From JAAZMI01 sp050948785 (lineage in GTDB: Bacteria > Bacillota > Dethiobacteria > DTU022 > UBA8154), in assembly GCA_050948785.1 (NCBI GenBank), contig JBMNEM010000006.1, forward strand, positions 62,001 to 126,000: 64,000 nt of DNA, in the 5' to 3' direction. Under the pieces are notes generated by a model. That model ran no database searches. It was given only the letters and a program-made list of their open reading frames with translations, and was not told the DNA's origin. The translations under genes were made by a program, and so were the position numbers. Positions 7,990 through 17,462 of this stretch are shown here, piece by piece. Numbering within the stretch: the stretch's first letter is position 1; each line of letters opens with the position of its first letter.

Positions 7990-9908
7990 TATTCGGGTGC
8001 GTTTCCGGAAGGGTCAACCCGGGAACGGTGTTTTTTTTCCAGATGGAGACTGAGAAAAGAAATATCTGCCGGGGTCACACCGTCAATTCGGGAAGCCTGC
8101 CCCAGCGTGCGCGGCCTGATAACTTTTAATTTTTCCCGGGCCTCGATCGAAAGATTGGCCAGCTCATCGTATGCAAAATCCTGGGGAATGATCCTTGATT
8201 CCAACCGGGCCAGCTGTTTAACGCTATTTTCCTGTTTGGCAATATAGCCTTCGTACTTGATTTGCGTCTCCACCTCCCGGAGAATATCCTCATCCCTGGA
8301 AAGCAGCAGGCGCTGTTCCTCTTCGAGAATTCCGGCCATGTTTTTAAAATTTATCTCCGGCCTTTTCAGTATTTCCTCCAGGGAGTGCGGTTTAGTCAGT
8401 GGGGCGGTACCGACCTTGGCCAAGGACGCGTTCAGGGAAGCTGAAGGGTTTAACCGTATGCTCCGGAGCTTTTCCTTCTCCTCCTCCAGAAGGCGCTTCT
8501 TTTCCTGCAAAAGCTTGTAATGTTCTTCACGCACAAGCCCCAGGTGAAAACCTTTTTCCATCAGGCGTAAATCAGCGTTATCGTGCCGCAGCAGCAGGCG
8601 GTACTCACAGCGGGATGTAAACATGCGGTAAGGTTCCGTTACTCCTTTAGTCGTCAGGTCATCAATCAATACGCCGATATAAGCTTCGGTCCTTGTCAGG
8701 ATAAAAGGAGGCTCACCCCGGCATAACAGGGCGGCGTTTATCCCGGCGATGAGTCCCTGCGCCGCGGCCTCTTCGTAACCTGTAGTGCCATTAATCTGGC
8801 CGGCAAAAAACAGTCCTTTTATTTGTTTGGTTTCCAGCGTTGTTTTTAACTGTGTAGGAGGAAAAAAGTCGTACTCAATGGCGTACGCCGGGCGGGTAAT
8901 CACAACATCCTCCAGCCCGGGAATGGTACGCAGGAAGGTATACTGTAATTCTTCCGGCAAACTCGTATAAATCCCCTGCAGATACATCTCCTTTGTTTCT
9001 TCGCTTTCCGGTTCAATAAAAATAGGGTGCCTGGCCCGGCCAGTGAATCTGACCACTTTATCCTCGATGGCCGGACAGTAGCGCGGGCCCTTGCTCTTCA
9101 TGAGGCCTGAATAAATGGCCGCGTAGTTTATATTATCCAGGATCAGCTTGTGGGTCTGTTCATTTGTATGGGTCAGGTAACAAGGCACCTGCTTAAACTC
9201 CCTGTCCGGTGTGAAATAGGAGAAGCTGCCGGCGCCCTCTTCCCCTTTGACGGGTATAAGACCTTCAAAATTGATACTGCGCCTGTAAACACGGGGAGGT
9301 GTCCCTGTTTTAAAGCGATCGACCTCAAAACCTAGCTCCAGGAGATTTTTCGCCAGCTCATTGGAAGGGCTCTGGTTCCCCGGGCCACCGGAGTAATGGT
9401 TAAGCCCCACAAAAATCTCCGCGTGGAGATAGACACCAACCGCCAGGACAAGGGCCCGGCAAAGATAGGTGCTGCCCTGCCTGGTGACGACACCTTTGAC
9501 CTCTCCCCCTGCACAGAGTATCTCAGCAATAGCTGCTTCCCGCAGTGTCAGGCGGGGCTCTTCTTCCAGAAAAGATTTCATCCCCCGCTGGTAAGCGTTT
9601 TTATCAATTTGGGCACGCAAAGCCTGCACCGCCGGCCCTTTACTGGTATTCAGCCTGCGCATCTGCAACGCATGCCGGTCGGCATTGATGCCCATAATCC
9701 CGCCGAGCGCATCGATCTCCTTGATCAGGTGGCCTTTACCAGGGCCTCCCAGCGAGGGGTTGCAAGCCATTAAAGCCGGGTGATCCAGGTTGGTGGTTAC
9801 CAGCAAAGTATCACAACCCATTTTGGAAGCCGCCAGTGCCGCCTCACAACCCGCATGGCCCGCACCGATCACAATTACATCAAAAGATTGTTGTTCCTGT
9901 CTGCCCAT
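7989..9908 (-). CDS. mnmG: tRNA uridine-5-carboxymethylaminomethyl modification enzyme MnmG
   Basis: The FAD-dependent partner of MnmE that modifies wobble U34 of several tRNAs. FAD-binding VIVIGAGHAGCEAA at the N-terminus, the GidA signatures GGPGKGHLIKEIDALGG and GPAVQALRAQ, catalytic-loop region RFKTGTPPR, and the C-terminal helical domain LGQASRIDGVTPADIS. 639 residues, full length. mnmE is not adjacent here. acpS overlaps its stop codon. Confidence 0.97.
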   Translation of the reverse strand: MGRQEQQSFDVIVIGAGHAGCEAALAASKMGCDTLLVTTNLDHPALMACNPSLGGPGKGHLIKEIDALGGIMGINADRHALQMRRLNTSKGPAVQALRAQIDKNAYQRGMKSFLEEEPRLTLREAAIAEILCAGGEVKGVVTRQGSTYLCRALVLAVGVYLHAEIFVGLNHYSGGPGNQSPSNELAKNLLELGFEVDRFKTGTPPRVYRRSINFEGLIPVKGEEGAGSFSYFTPDREFKQVPCYLTHTNEQTHKLILDNINYAAIYSGLMKSKGPRYCPAIEDKVVRFTGRARHPIFIEPESEETKEMYLQGIYTSLPEELQYTFLRTIPGLEDVVITRPAYAIEYDFFPPTQLKTTLETKQIKGLFFAGQINGTTGYEEAAAQGLIAGINAALLCRGEPPFILTRTEAYIGVLIDDLTTKGVTEPYRMFTSRCEYRLLLRHDNADLRLMEKGFHLGLVREEHYKLLQEKKRLLEEEKEKLRSIRLNPSASLNASLAKVGTAPLTKPHSLEEILKRPEINFKNMAGILEEEQRLLLSRDEDILREVETQIKYEGYIAKQENSVKQLARLESRIIPQDFAYDELANLSIEAREKLKVIRPRTLGQASRIDGVTPADISFLSLHLEKKHRSRVDPSGNAPE

Positions 9909-10030
9909 ATCCTTATCTTCCCCAGAACCAGCCTTTCCTTACAAAATTATAGCAAAAGTAACTAAACATATTATATCGGCCAATCATCCTGAAAACAAGG
10001 GACAAGGGGACGCTTCTCCCGTCCCGCCGA

Positions 10031-12321
10031 TCAAGCCCTTCGGGGCGTCCTTAGCTGCTTTCTATTCTGGCACATCAGCTTTGTCTGCTCCATGACGATA
10101 TCCACTGCATTAGCTGTTTTATCAGGTGGATAGCCATATTTTCTCAGCAGCCTCTTGACGATCATTTTCATCTTAGCCTGTACACTTTCCCGGATAGCCC
10201 AGTCTACGCTGCAATGGCCTGCATCAGGTTATGACCGCTCATGGGCTTATCGATATACATGGTATGCATGCTTGGCACATCAAATCCTGTGAGCCACATA
10301 TCACGGACGATGACCAGTTTGAGTTCATCTTTTCTATCTTTCATGCGTTTTGCCAACGTTTCACGATTGGCCTTGGTTCCGATAAACGGCTGCCAGTCTG
10401 CCGGGTCGGATGAACTGCCCGTCATGACCACCTTGATTTTTCCGGACATCAAATCATCACTGTGCCAGTCAGGGCAAAGTGCAACAATCTGTTTATAGAG
10501 CTCAATGGCAATCCTGCGGCTCATGGCAACAATCATGCCCTTACCGCCTTCATTTTCCTGAGCCTGCTCTCTTCTTTCAAAATGTTCCACGATATCTTTG
10601 GCAATTTGTTTTACTCTCTGTTCTGCGCCAACGATAGCCTCAAGCCTGGCCCATTTGCTCTTCAGCTTTTCTTTTTGACTGTATTCCTGATACTCGGTGA
10701 TTTCCTCATATTCAGTATCAACCTTTGGTTTCATTTCTTCCGGCAGTTCAAGCTTAGCGATTCTGCTTTCATAATAGATCTTGACGGTTGTGCCATCTTC
10801 CACGGCTCTGGTCATATCATAAACATCAATATAGTCACCAAAGACCGCTCTTGTATTTTTATCGGTTAATTCTATCGGTGTCCCGGTAAAGCCAATATAA
10901 GAAGCATTGGGCAGACTGTCACGCATGTATTTGGCATACCCATATTTCACATCTGCTTCGGTTTTACCTTTTACCACTTGAGCTCCAAAACCATACTGAC
11001 TGCGGTGAGCTTCATCTGCAATAACAATGACGTTTTTTCGATCTGTAAGCACCGGGCTATTTGCATACTTAGCAGAACTTTCAGCAACCTTATCCAGGGT
11101 TGCTGAGGATTGAGCCTCTTTAAACCCATTAGAAAAAGGAGCAAACTTATGAATAGTCGTAAAGATGATACCCCCGCTGGTGCGGTTATTCAGAAGCTCT
11201 CTCAAGTGGGCCCTATCTTCTGCTTGTACTGGTGTATTCCTTAATAACTCCTTGCTTTTAAGAAAAGTACTGAAAAGCTGATCATCTAAATCGTTTCTAT
11301 CGGTAATAACCACGATGGTTGGGTTTTCAAATTCTTCACTAATGACCAGTTTTGCAGCATAGAATACCATGGATAAACTTTTACCACTGCCCTGGGTATG
11401 CCAAATCACACCGATGCGCCTGTCGCCATGTTCCATGGTGGCCCGTTCGGTGCTTTCAACTGCCTTATTGACAGCGTGGAATTGATGATACCCGGCTAAT
11501 ATCTTTATGATTTCTTGGCCATCGCTTTGGAACAACACAAAATGCTTGATGATATCCAGGAAACGATCCCGCTGGAACATTCCCTTAATCAATACTTCAA
11601 GCTGGGGAATGGATGAAGGTGCCACATCGTCTCCTTCGATAGTTCGCCAGGCCATAAAACGATCTTCATCAGAGGTCAAGGTACCGGCCCTGGCATTAAT
11701 TCCGTCGCTGGTAACCATGAAGGAATTATATGTAAACAGGGAAGGGATGGACATCTTGTATGTCTGCAGCTGGTTATAGGCATCGATGATGTCCACATTT
11801 TCATCGCTGGCGCTTTTCAATTCAATGACAACTAAAGGTATCCCATTCACAAAGACCACCACATCGGGGCGCCGTTCCACCCCATGCTCCACGATGGTAA
11901 ACTGATTGGCCACCACAAACTCATTGTTAAGTAGCTTTTCAAAATCAAAGGCATAGGCTTTTTCTGTGCGGTATCCTCCATCCGGCTGTTTCACTTGAAC
12001 ATCAATTCCGTCAGCAATCATCTTCTGAAAAGCCTTATTATTCATAATAAGGCTGGGGCTTTGAGGGATCATAATCTGCCTGAAAGCATCCTCAATGGCG
12101 TCACCTGGAAGCTTGGGATTGATCCTGGCGAGTGCTTCTCTTAACCTCTCCGCCAGAACAACATCCCCATAATCTTCACGTTCAGGATACTCTCCGTCTG
12201 GTGCAATATCCGGAGCAAAGACCACCTCGTAGCTCAATTCCTCAAACCACTCCAAGGTGGCTTCTTCCAGGTGGGATTCATAGAAACTATTCTTGCTCAC
12301 TGTCATCTCCCTCGCTGTCAT
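10031..12321 (-). pseudogene. hsdR: Type I restriction subunit HsdR, internal deletion and frameshift
   Basis: The endonuclease/translocase subunit. The 705-codon part (12321-10204) carries the PD-(D/E)xK nuclease (PD at 152-153, ELK at 167-169), Walker A GSGKS (311-315), DEAH (436-439) and GFTGTPIE. It stops at HNLMQAIAA, exactly inside helicase motif VI, which normally continues ARVNR. Immediately after the TAG, in another frame (10204-10031), comes the family's extreme C-terminus: DWAIRESVQAKMK, RLLRKYGYPPDK, 57 residues. About 280-300 residues between them are gone. Without motif VI the translocase should be inactive. Its ATG codons overlap the end of a short open frame ending DDSEGDDSEQE. 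Confidence 0.9.
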
Positions 12322-12564
12322 CTAATTTATCAAAATAACGCATATGATTTACAAACACTTGAAAACCACAAGTGATAGCAGAAAATTGCAAATTACCACG
12401 AATTTAGGTGCATTTAACATCTATATCAAGTATACTGCTAGATCTCGCAACGTCCTGAAAATTCGTAAGTGCATCCTGATTTGGAATAAGAGCCGGTATT
12501 AGTTCACGAGCTCCAATAGGCTACATAGCTATTGCTAAGAACGATGTTACCACAAATCAAGGTT

Positions 12565-13068
12565 TCAAGTCAGTGAGAGGGTGGCTGCGATGGCTTTTTG
12601 TTCAGGTATAGAAGGCAATTGTATATTTATCTGTTTAAAAGTGCTTCTGTTTAAAATTGGCATTGTAGTTCCACCTCTAGCCAATTGCTTTAAATATTCG
12701 TACATATTTGATATTGTATAAAACAAAAAATTTGCATCTACTTTTCCTTCATAGGGTATTATTGAGTTAATTTGCTGATTTGTTACACACTCAACGCTAT
12801 TTAATGCAACTTTACCCATATCCGAACCGATACAGGTTACTACTACGGAATTAGGAGGCAACACCTTACCATTTAATCCTTCTTTACCTTTTTTAGACAA
12901 ATATCTATCGGCACTATATATCTTCTTATGATAATTTTTGAAATCCGTAGGCGTAACAAATGGTATTATGTCACCAAAATGATCTGGTGTCTTGCTAGAT
13001 GGTGTTTTACCAGTTACTACAAAACCAATTTCCTCTATTTTTACCTTTTTCCATCCATTAAAACTCAT
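12565..13068 (-). CDS. hsdS: Half-length HsdS specificity subunit (one TRD)
   Basis: 167 residues equal to the first half of a type I specificity subunit: a TRD starting WKKVKIEEIGFVVTGKTPS, with the typical PFVTPTDF and NQQINSIIP segments, and the start of the central conserved repeat (IPEQKAIAATL). The frame ends a few residues into that repeat, so the second TRD and long helices are absent. Between it and hsdR (12322-12564) lie only fragments, including a 38-codon open frame (12404-12520) reading GARELIPALIPNQDAL that I cannot name. Truncation by deletion is likely; half-HsdS subunits can dimerise in some systems. Confidence 0.8.
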   Translation of the reverse strand: MSFNGWKKVKIEEIGFVVTGKTPSSKTPDHFGDIIPFVTPTDFKNYHKKIYSADRYLSKKGKEGLNGKVLPPNSVVVTCIGSDMGKVALNSVECVTNQQINSIIPYEGKVDANFLFYTISNMYEYLKQLARGGTTMPILNRSTFKQINIQLPSIPEQKAIAATLSLT

Positions 13069-13147
13069 ACCCGCTCACTCCCAGTCGCCATTTGATTTCC
13101 TTTATGAGATTTTGCAAACATCTCTGCTTTTCTATCACCCATACCCT

Positions 13148-14152
13148 TCATCTTTTTTCTTCCAACTTTTTTTGCGTTTCTTTTATGCTTTCGAGAAAAT
13201 CTCTTTCTACTTTTGTCAGTTCGCCTTTGGTTTTCTCCCTGTATTTTTCATATTCCAGTTCGGCTTTTATTTTAGCCTGCTCATGGCTTATTTTGCCTGC
13301 ATTTTGCAACAATTCACTGCCACTCATTTTTATAAAATCATCTAGCTTGGCAATCCAGTCTTTCATATACATGGGTTTTTGCCTGATTGCCTGCAGCTCC
13401 GCAAATTCTAGATAAGCTGATACAAGCTGGTTTAATATTTTAATTTCATCTTCTTTCAGATAGTTTTTGGCAATAGACGCATCAGATTTTCTGGGATTTT
13501 TTCCATCAAATGCTGTCATGCCCATAAAAGCCTCTTCCGCATTGGCTCTTAAATAAATAATTTCTGCCGCTGTATGTCCATGGGCGGCGTAATGCATCTT
13601 ATTCTGTATGATCTTAAAAAAATTTCTTGTTATTTCAGCTTTGGGATCATAATCAATACTTGTTGCATATATATCTAACACCTGACGATAAAAAACTTTT
13701 TCACTGGAGCGGATATCTCTGATGCGTTCCAGAAGTTCTTGGAAATAATTGCCCCCACCAGAGCGTTTGAGTAAGTCGTCATTCATGGTAAAACCTTTGA
13801 TTATATATTCTTTCAGACGTTGAGTTGCCCAGATCCGAAACTGGGTGCCCCGGTGCGACTTAACACGATAACCAACGGATATAATAACATCAAGGTTATA
13901 GTTAGCTACTTTGTAGGTTTTTCCATCGGCTGCAGTTGTTGCATAAAATGCAACAACTGCATTTTCCTCAAGTTCTCCCTCAGAAAAAATATTCTTTATA
14001 TGTCTAGAGATAACGGATTTATCCCTCTGAAAAAGTTCAGCCATATCGTTTAAAGACAACCAAACAGTTTCCTCTTCCATGGTTACATTTATTTTTGTTA
14101 AACCATCTTCAGTCTGATACATCAAGATTTCCGATTTATTTTCAGAACTCAT
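13148..14152 (-). CDS. rhuM: RhuM-family protein in restriction island
   Basis: RhuM proteins (named from Salmonella SPI-3) are often encoded inside type I restriction loci; their biochemical role is not established. Visible features are the N-terminal winged-helix-like part (VWLSLNDMAELFQRDKSVISRHI), the conserved NLDVIISVGYRVKSHRGTQFR-type segment, and a C-terminal helical and coiled-coil region rich in Lys and Glu. The ATG at 14152 overlaps the hsdM stop as ATGAGTTCTGA, so translation is coupled; the longer frame to 14209 is rejected. Encoded between hsdM and hsdS, as in many clostridial loci. Confidence 0.88.
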   Translation of the reverse strand: MSSENKSEILMYQTEDGLTKINVTMEEETVWLSLNDMAELFQRDKSVISRHIKNIFSEGELEENAVVAFYATTAADGKTYKVANYNLDVIISVGYRVKSHRGTQFRIWATQRLKEYIIKGFTMNDDLLKRSGGGNYFQELLERIRDIRSSEKVFYRQVLDIYATSIDYDPKAEITRNFFKIIQNKMHYAAHGHTAAEIIYLRANAEEAFMGMTAFDGKNPRKSDASIAKNYLKEDEIKILNQLVSAYLEFAELQAIRQKPMYMKDWIAKLDDFIKMSGSELLQNAGKISHEQAKIKAELEYEKYREKTKGELTKVERDFLESIKETQKKLEEKR

Positions 14153-15698
14153 ACCCAATCGCCCCCAATCTTTGCCTGATCTCCTCCTCCAGTTTATGAG
14201 ATTTGGCAAACATTTCGGCCAGTTCCTCTGTCAGCCTGGTCATCTTTTGCTCAAAGGGTTCGCCATCATCTTCCGCTTCTTCAACTCCCACATATCTACC
14301 GGGGGTTAAGATATACTCATGCTCTCTGACCTCTTCGATAGTCGCTGATTTACAAAAACCAGGAATATCTTCATAAATACCGATTTCTTTTTCTTGTGCA
14401 CTTTTTATCTGGTAAACAGCAGCTTTTTCAGCTACTAATAATTGTTCTTTTACAGAGACAGAATCACGCCAGTTGTGGTAAGTGTCATAAATTTTTGCTA
14501 TTTCCTCATCGGAAAACTCCCTATGCTTACGGGTAACCATCATCCCCATTTTGCGGGCATCGATAAAGAGAATTTTATCTTTTCTGTTTTCTCTCTTTTT
14601 GGAAAGAAACCACAAGCAAACCGGAATGGTTACGTTGTAAAAAAGGTTGGGTGGCATCGCAACGATGCAATCCACCAAACCTGCTTCAATAATGTTTTTT
14701 CTGATTTCCGCTTCCGCTTTCGTGGATGTGCTCATGGAGCCATTGGCCAATACAAAACCTGCCACACCGGTAGGTGAAAGCTTGCTGATGATATGCTCGA
14801 TCCAGGCATAGTTGGCATTGTTGGCCGGCGGAATTCCATACTTCCAGCGGGCATCATCCTGAATCAAGGTATAATCACTGACGTTAAAGGGCGGATTGGC
14901 CAGAATGTAGTCTGCCCGCAAGTTTTTATGCAGGTCATTTCCAAAGGTATCCGCGTCTCTTCCGCCCAGGTTGCCGTCAATTCCGCGAATAGCCAGATTC
15001 ATCTTGCATAGTCTCCAGGTGATAGCGGTATACTCTTGACCATAGATATAGATATCGTCTTTGCGGCCCTGATGCTCCTCAACAAATCTTGCGGACTGCA
15101 CAAACATGCCTCCAGATCCGCAACAGGGGTCATAAACTCTTCCCTTATATGGTTCAATCATGCCTACCAGAAGTTTTACAATGGTTGGCGGCGTATAAAA
15201 TTCACCCTCAACTGAACCAAATTTACCCAAGAAGTATTCATAAACCCGGCCCAGGATATCCTGCGCTTTAGACTCTTTGCTACCAAGATTGAAAGAAAAC
15301 AAGTCAATGAGCTCTCCAAGCTTAGTCTTGTCCAGTTCGGGTCTGGCATAATTTTTCGGAAGTACTCCTTTTAAACTTTTATTTTCCCATTCAACAGTAA
15401 TCATGGCTTCATCAATAATTTGACCAATAGTGCTTTGCTTTGCACTTTTTTTGATAAAATTCCATCTGGCACTGGGTGGAACGAAGAAAATATTATCCTC
15501 CAGGTAAGCGTCTCTATCTTCTTCAAAGCCATCTCCCTCTGCCACCAGCTCGTTGTATTTTTCTTCAAAGCTGTCAGAAATGTATTTTAGGAATATAAGT
15601 CCAAGAACAACATCCTTATAATCTGAAGGCTGAATGTTGCCTCTCAGTTTATCCGCCATTTCCCACAACTTGTTTTCAAATTCCAAATTTACAGCCAT
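14142..15698 (-). CDS. hsdM: Type I DNA methyltransferase subunit HsdM
   Basis: N6-adenine methyltransferase of the type I complex. N-terminal helical bundle (YKDVVLGLIFLKYISDSFEE), AdoMet motif DPCCGSGG (190-197) preceded by GEFYTPP, and catalytic NPPF (268-271). 518 residues, complete and with all catalytic motifs, in contrast to hsdR and hsdS downstream. It lies 12 nt after the methylase-TRD fusion gene and is coupled to rhuM by overlap. Confidence 0.96.
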   Translation of the reverse strand: MAVNLEFENKLWEMADKLRGNIQPSDYKDVVLGLIFLKYISDSFEEKYNELVAEGDGFEEDRDAYLEDNIFFVPPSARWNFIKKSAKQSTIGQIIDEAMITVEWENKSLKGVLPKNYARPELDKTKLGELIDLFSFNLGSKESKAQDILGRVYEYFLGKFGSVEGEFYTPPTIVKLLVGMIEPYKGRVYDPCCGSGGMFVQSARFVEEHQGRKDDIYIYGQEYTAITWRLCKMNLAIRGIDGNLGGRDADTFGNDLHKNLRADYILANPPFNVSDYTLIQDDARWKYGIPPANNANYAWIEHIISKLSPTGVAGFVLANGSMSTSTKAEAEIRKNIIEAGLVDCIVAMPPNLFYNVTIPVCLWFLSKKRENRKDKILFIDARKMGMMVTRKHREFSDEEIAKIYDTYHNWRDSVSVKEQLLVAEKAAVYQIKSAQEKEIGIYEDIPGFCKSATIEEVREHEYILTPGRYVGVEEAEDDGEPFEQKMTRLTEELAEMFAKSHKLEEEIRQRLGAIGYEF

Positions 15699-15710
15699 TT
15701 TTCTGCCCTC

Positions 15711-17288
15711 CTATAGGAGATCGTTATAAATACTGTCTTTTATATTTGACCATCGGTTTTCTGCTTTTTTAATGGCTTCCTTATACACTTTCAGTTCTTC
15801 ATGATATTGATCAATCATTTCCTGCTGTTTGCTTAACGGTAATAAAGGAATCTCCATTTCCATGATATCGGCATAGTTGATATTCATAATGGTGGTGCCA
15901 CGCTGAAAGCTTTTAATGATGGCCAGGCCCACAGGACTTTCAAAAAAGATCTTAAGAAACTCGCCTTTGACCTTTTCTTTTGGCCGGATCACAATCAAGT
16001 TTGCTGAAGCAATGATGGTTTTACCCTGAGTCTCAAACACAGCAGATTTTATGGCCGTCCCCCGGCAGGAAAGCACCACATCGCCAGTAATCAGCTCATA
16101 ACGCTTGACTTTTCGCTCCTCTTCATCAATAGTGTCCATGTCTCGATAATCAATCTCACCATTTTCGATATTGGAAATATTGAGCACTGAAATGCTTCCG
16201 GGGGAAATATCTTTCTTCAGGATGGATTTCCCTCTGAATATCTCCGCCACATCTTTCAGTTTCGTTTTTTGAAGATTGGAGTTATTAAACCTCTGTATGT
16301 TTTCATCGTCATCTGCCATCAGTAGCTCAACACGCCAATCCTCATGTAATAAGAAATCTTCTGTTAAAATCCCTTTCTCATCTTTTAATTCAAAGCTTCC
16401 TTTATTAAGCTCAAGAGTCCCTATTTCCATTTTTGACTGCGGCACCGTTGTAATTGAGATAAAATATGTCTTGATGGCGGTTGCCGGTCTAAATGTTCCC
16501 TCCGGTAGAATATAAATACTACCTACATGAAAATGTTCGGTAATGTAAGACCTTAATTTCTCATATCCTAAACCTGAAAAGGTGATTTTCGCTGGAACAA
16601 TAATATCCAGGGTTCCCTTCTCATTCAGATGATCCAGCATATTTTCTATAGCAATGCCATCGCTTTCCTTCGTTAGAAACGCCTTGCCCAACTCCTCCGG
16701 TTTATGCCCGAAGGCCGGCAAAGAGTATATATAATCAAATCTTTCATCCTGAAGACATCCCGTATAGATAGACTCAAATCGAATTGTTATGTTTTTACAT
16801 TCACCAAAAACTAACTGCAGCAGAATGTACATAGGTTTATACTGAGTTGTTAATGTAAGCTCAGCGTCTTGAAATCTATTGAACATTTCCTTAAGCCCCG
16901 ATAAATGCTTTTCTGCTTCGGTAATAAGGATTTTCTCCGGTTTGATTCTGTTCATTCTATCGCTGATATATTTAGTTAAATATACTGGCGAAATTACCGT
17001 ACCCATTCGATCGTTTTTATAGATTTCCAATGTGAAATCTATAAGATCAATACCTTTTAAAGCTTCAAAAATATCTAAAAAGTCATCCCTATCAGCAGGG
17101 AAGAAGCCTAATTCATCTTCAGTGTTTTTTTTCATAAGCTGAAAAAGTTTCTCTTTGCCGGGAAGTGTATTTGGGTTTTCTTCGAGCTTTTTTAACGTCA
17201 TTTTTACTCGGAGCATTTCGTTTAGTAGTTGTTCTCTGGAAGATATCTGCTTCTGATATAAAACGTTTAAGGCGACATCGATATTCAT
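15711..17288 (-). CDS. Degenerate N6-methylase fused to HsdS target-recognition domain
   Basis: 525 residues, first gene of the island. Residues about 1-290 follow the HsdM/N6-Mtase plan: helical N-terminus, ISPVYLTKYISDRM in the place of the TP motif, a block at 119-131 where DPxxGSGG should be but is not, and YIYSLPAFG (187-194) where the catalytic NPPF would stand; then KGTLDIIVPAKITFSG and ILPEGTFRPATAI, good matches to the methylase C-terminal core. Residues about 340-525 form one HsdS TRD (TKLKDVAEIFRGKSI, IPLLPLSKQQEMIDQ). Both AdoMet-binding and catalytic motifs are lost, so it probably serves as a structural or specificity subunit. The ATG at 17288 has AGAGGAGG upstream. Confidence 0.85.
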   Translation of the reverse strand: MNIDVALNVLYQKQISSREQLLNEMLRVKMTLKKLEENPNTLPGKEKLFQLMKKNTEDELGFFPADRDDFLDIFEALKGIDLIDFTLEIYKNDRMGTVISPVYLTKYISDRMNRIKPEKILITEAEKHLSGLKEMFNRFQDAELTLTTQYKPMYILLQLVFGECKNITIRFESIYTGCLQDERFDYIYSLPAFGHKPEELGKAFLTKESDGIAIENMLDHLNEKGTLDIIVPAKITFSGLGYEKLRSYITEHFHVGSIYILPEGTFRPATAIKTYFISITTVPQSKMEIGTLELNKGSFELKDEKGILTEDFLLHEDWRVELLMADDDENIQRFNNSNLQKTKLKDVAEIFRGKSILKKDISPGSISVLNISNIENGEIDYRDMDTIDEEERKVKRYELITGDVVLSCRGTAIKSAVFETQGKTIIASANLIVIRPKEKVKGEFLKIFFESPVGLAIIKSFQRGTTIMNINYADIMEMEIPLLPLSKQQEMIDQYHEELKVYKEAIKKAENRWSNIKDSIYNDLL

Positions 17289-17330
17289 ATTTACTTAAGG
17301 CCTCCTCTCTTAAATATTAAAAACAATTAA

Positions 17331-17366
17331 ATTATACCCTCAACCATTTAGTATGTCAATACTAAA
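17331..17366 (-). promoter_or_regulatory. Consensus promoter of restriction island with palindromic operator
   Basis: Minus strand TTGACA (17359-17354) and TATAAT (17336-17331) with 17-nt spacing, both perfect consensus. The -35 box lies in the centre of a perfect inverted repeat TTTAGTAT-N4-ATACTAAA (17347-17366). An uncontrolled promoter this strong would be unusual for a restriction locus, so the palindrome is a good candidate operator. Confidence 0.85.
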
Positions 17367-17390
17367 GTTTGGTTTGCTCAAAATATAAAG

Positions 17391-17412
17391 AGCACCCTTT
17401 CAGAAAGGTGCC
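17391..17412 (-). terminator. Rho-independent terminator of yedF
   Basis: On the minus strand GGGCACCTTTC-TG-AAAGGGTGC is followed by TCTTTATATTTT, about 50 nt after the yedF stop and before the restriction-island promoter. Confidence 0.8.
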
Positions 17413-17462
17413 CATAATTTTATTCAGGTTAGGGTTCCGGAAATGCCGGCCTGAAAATCAAA

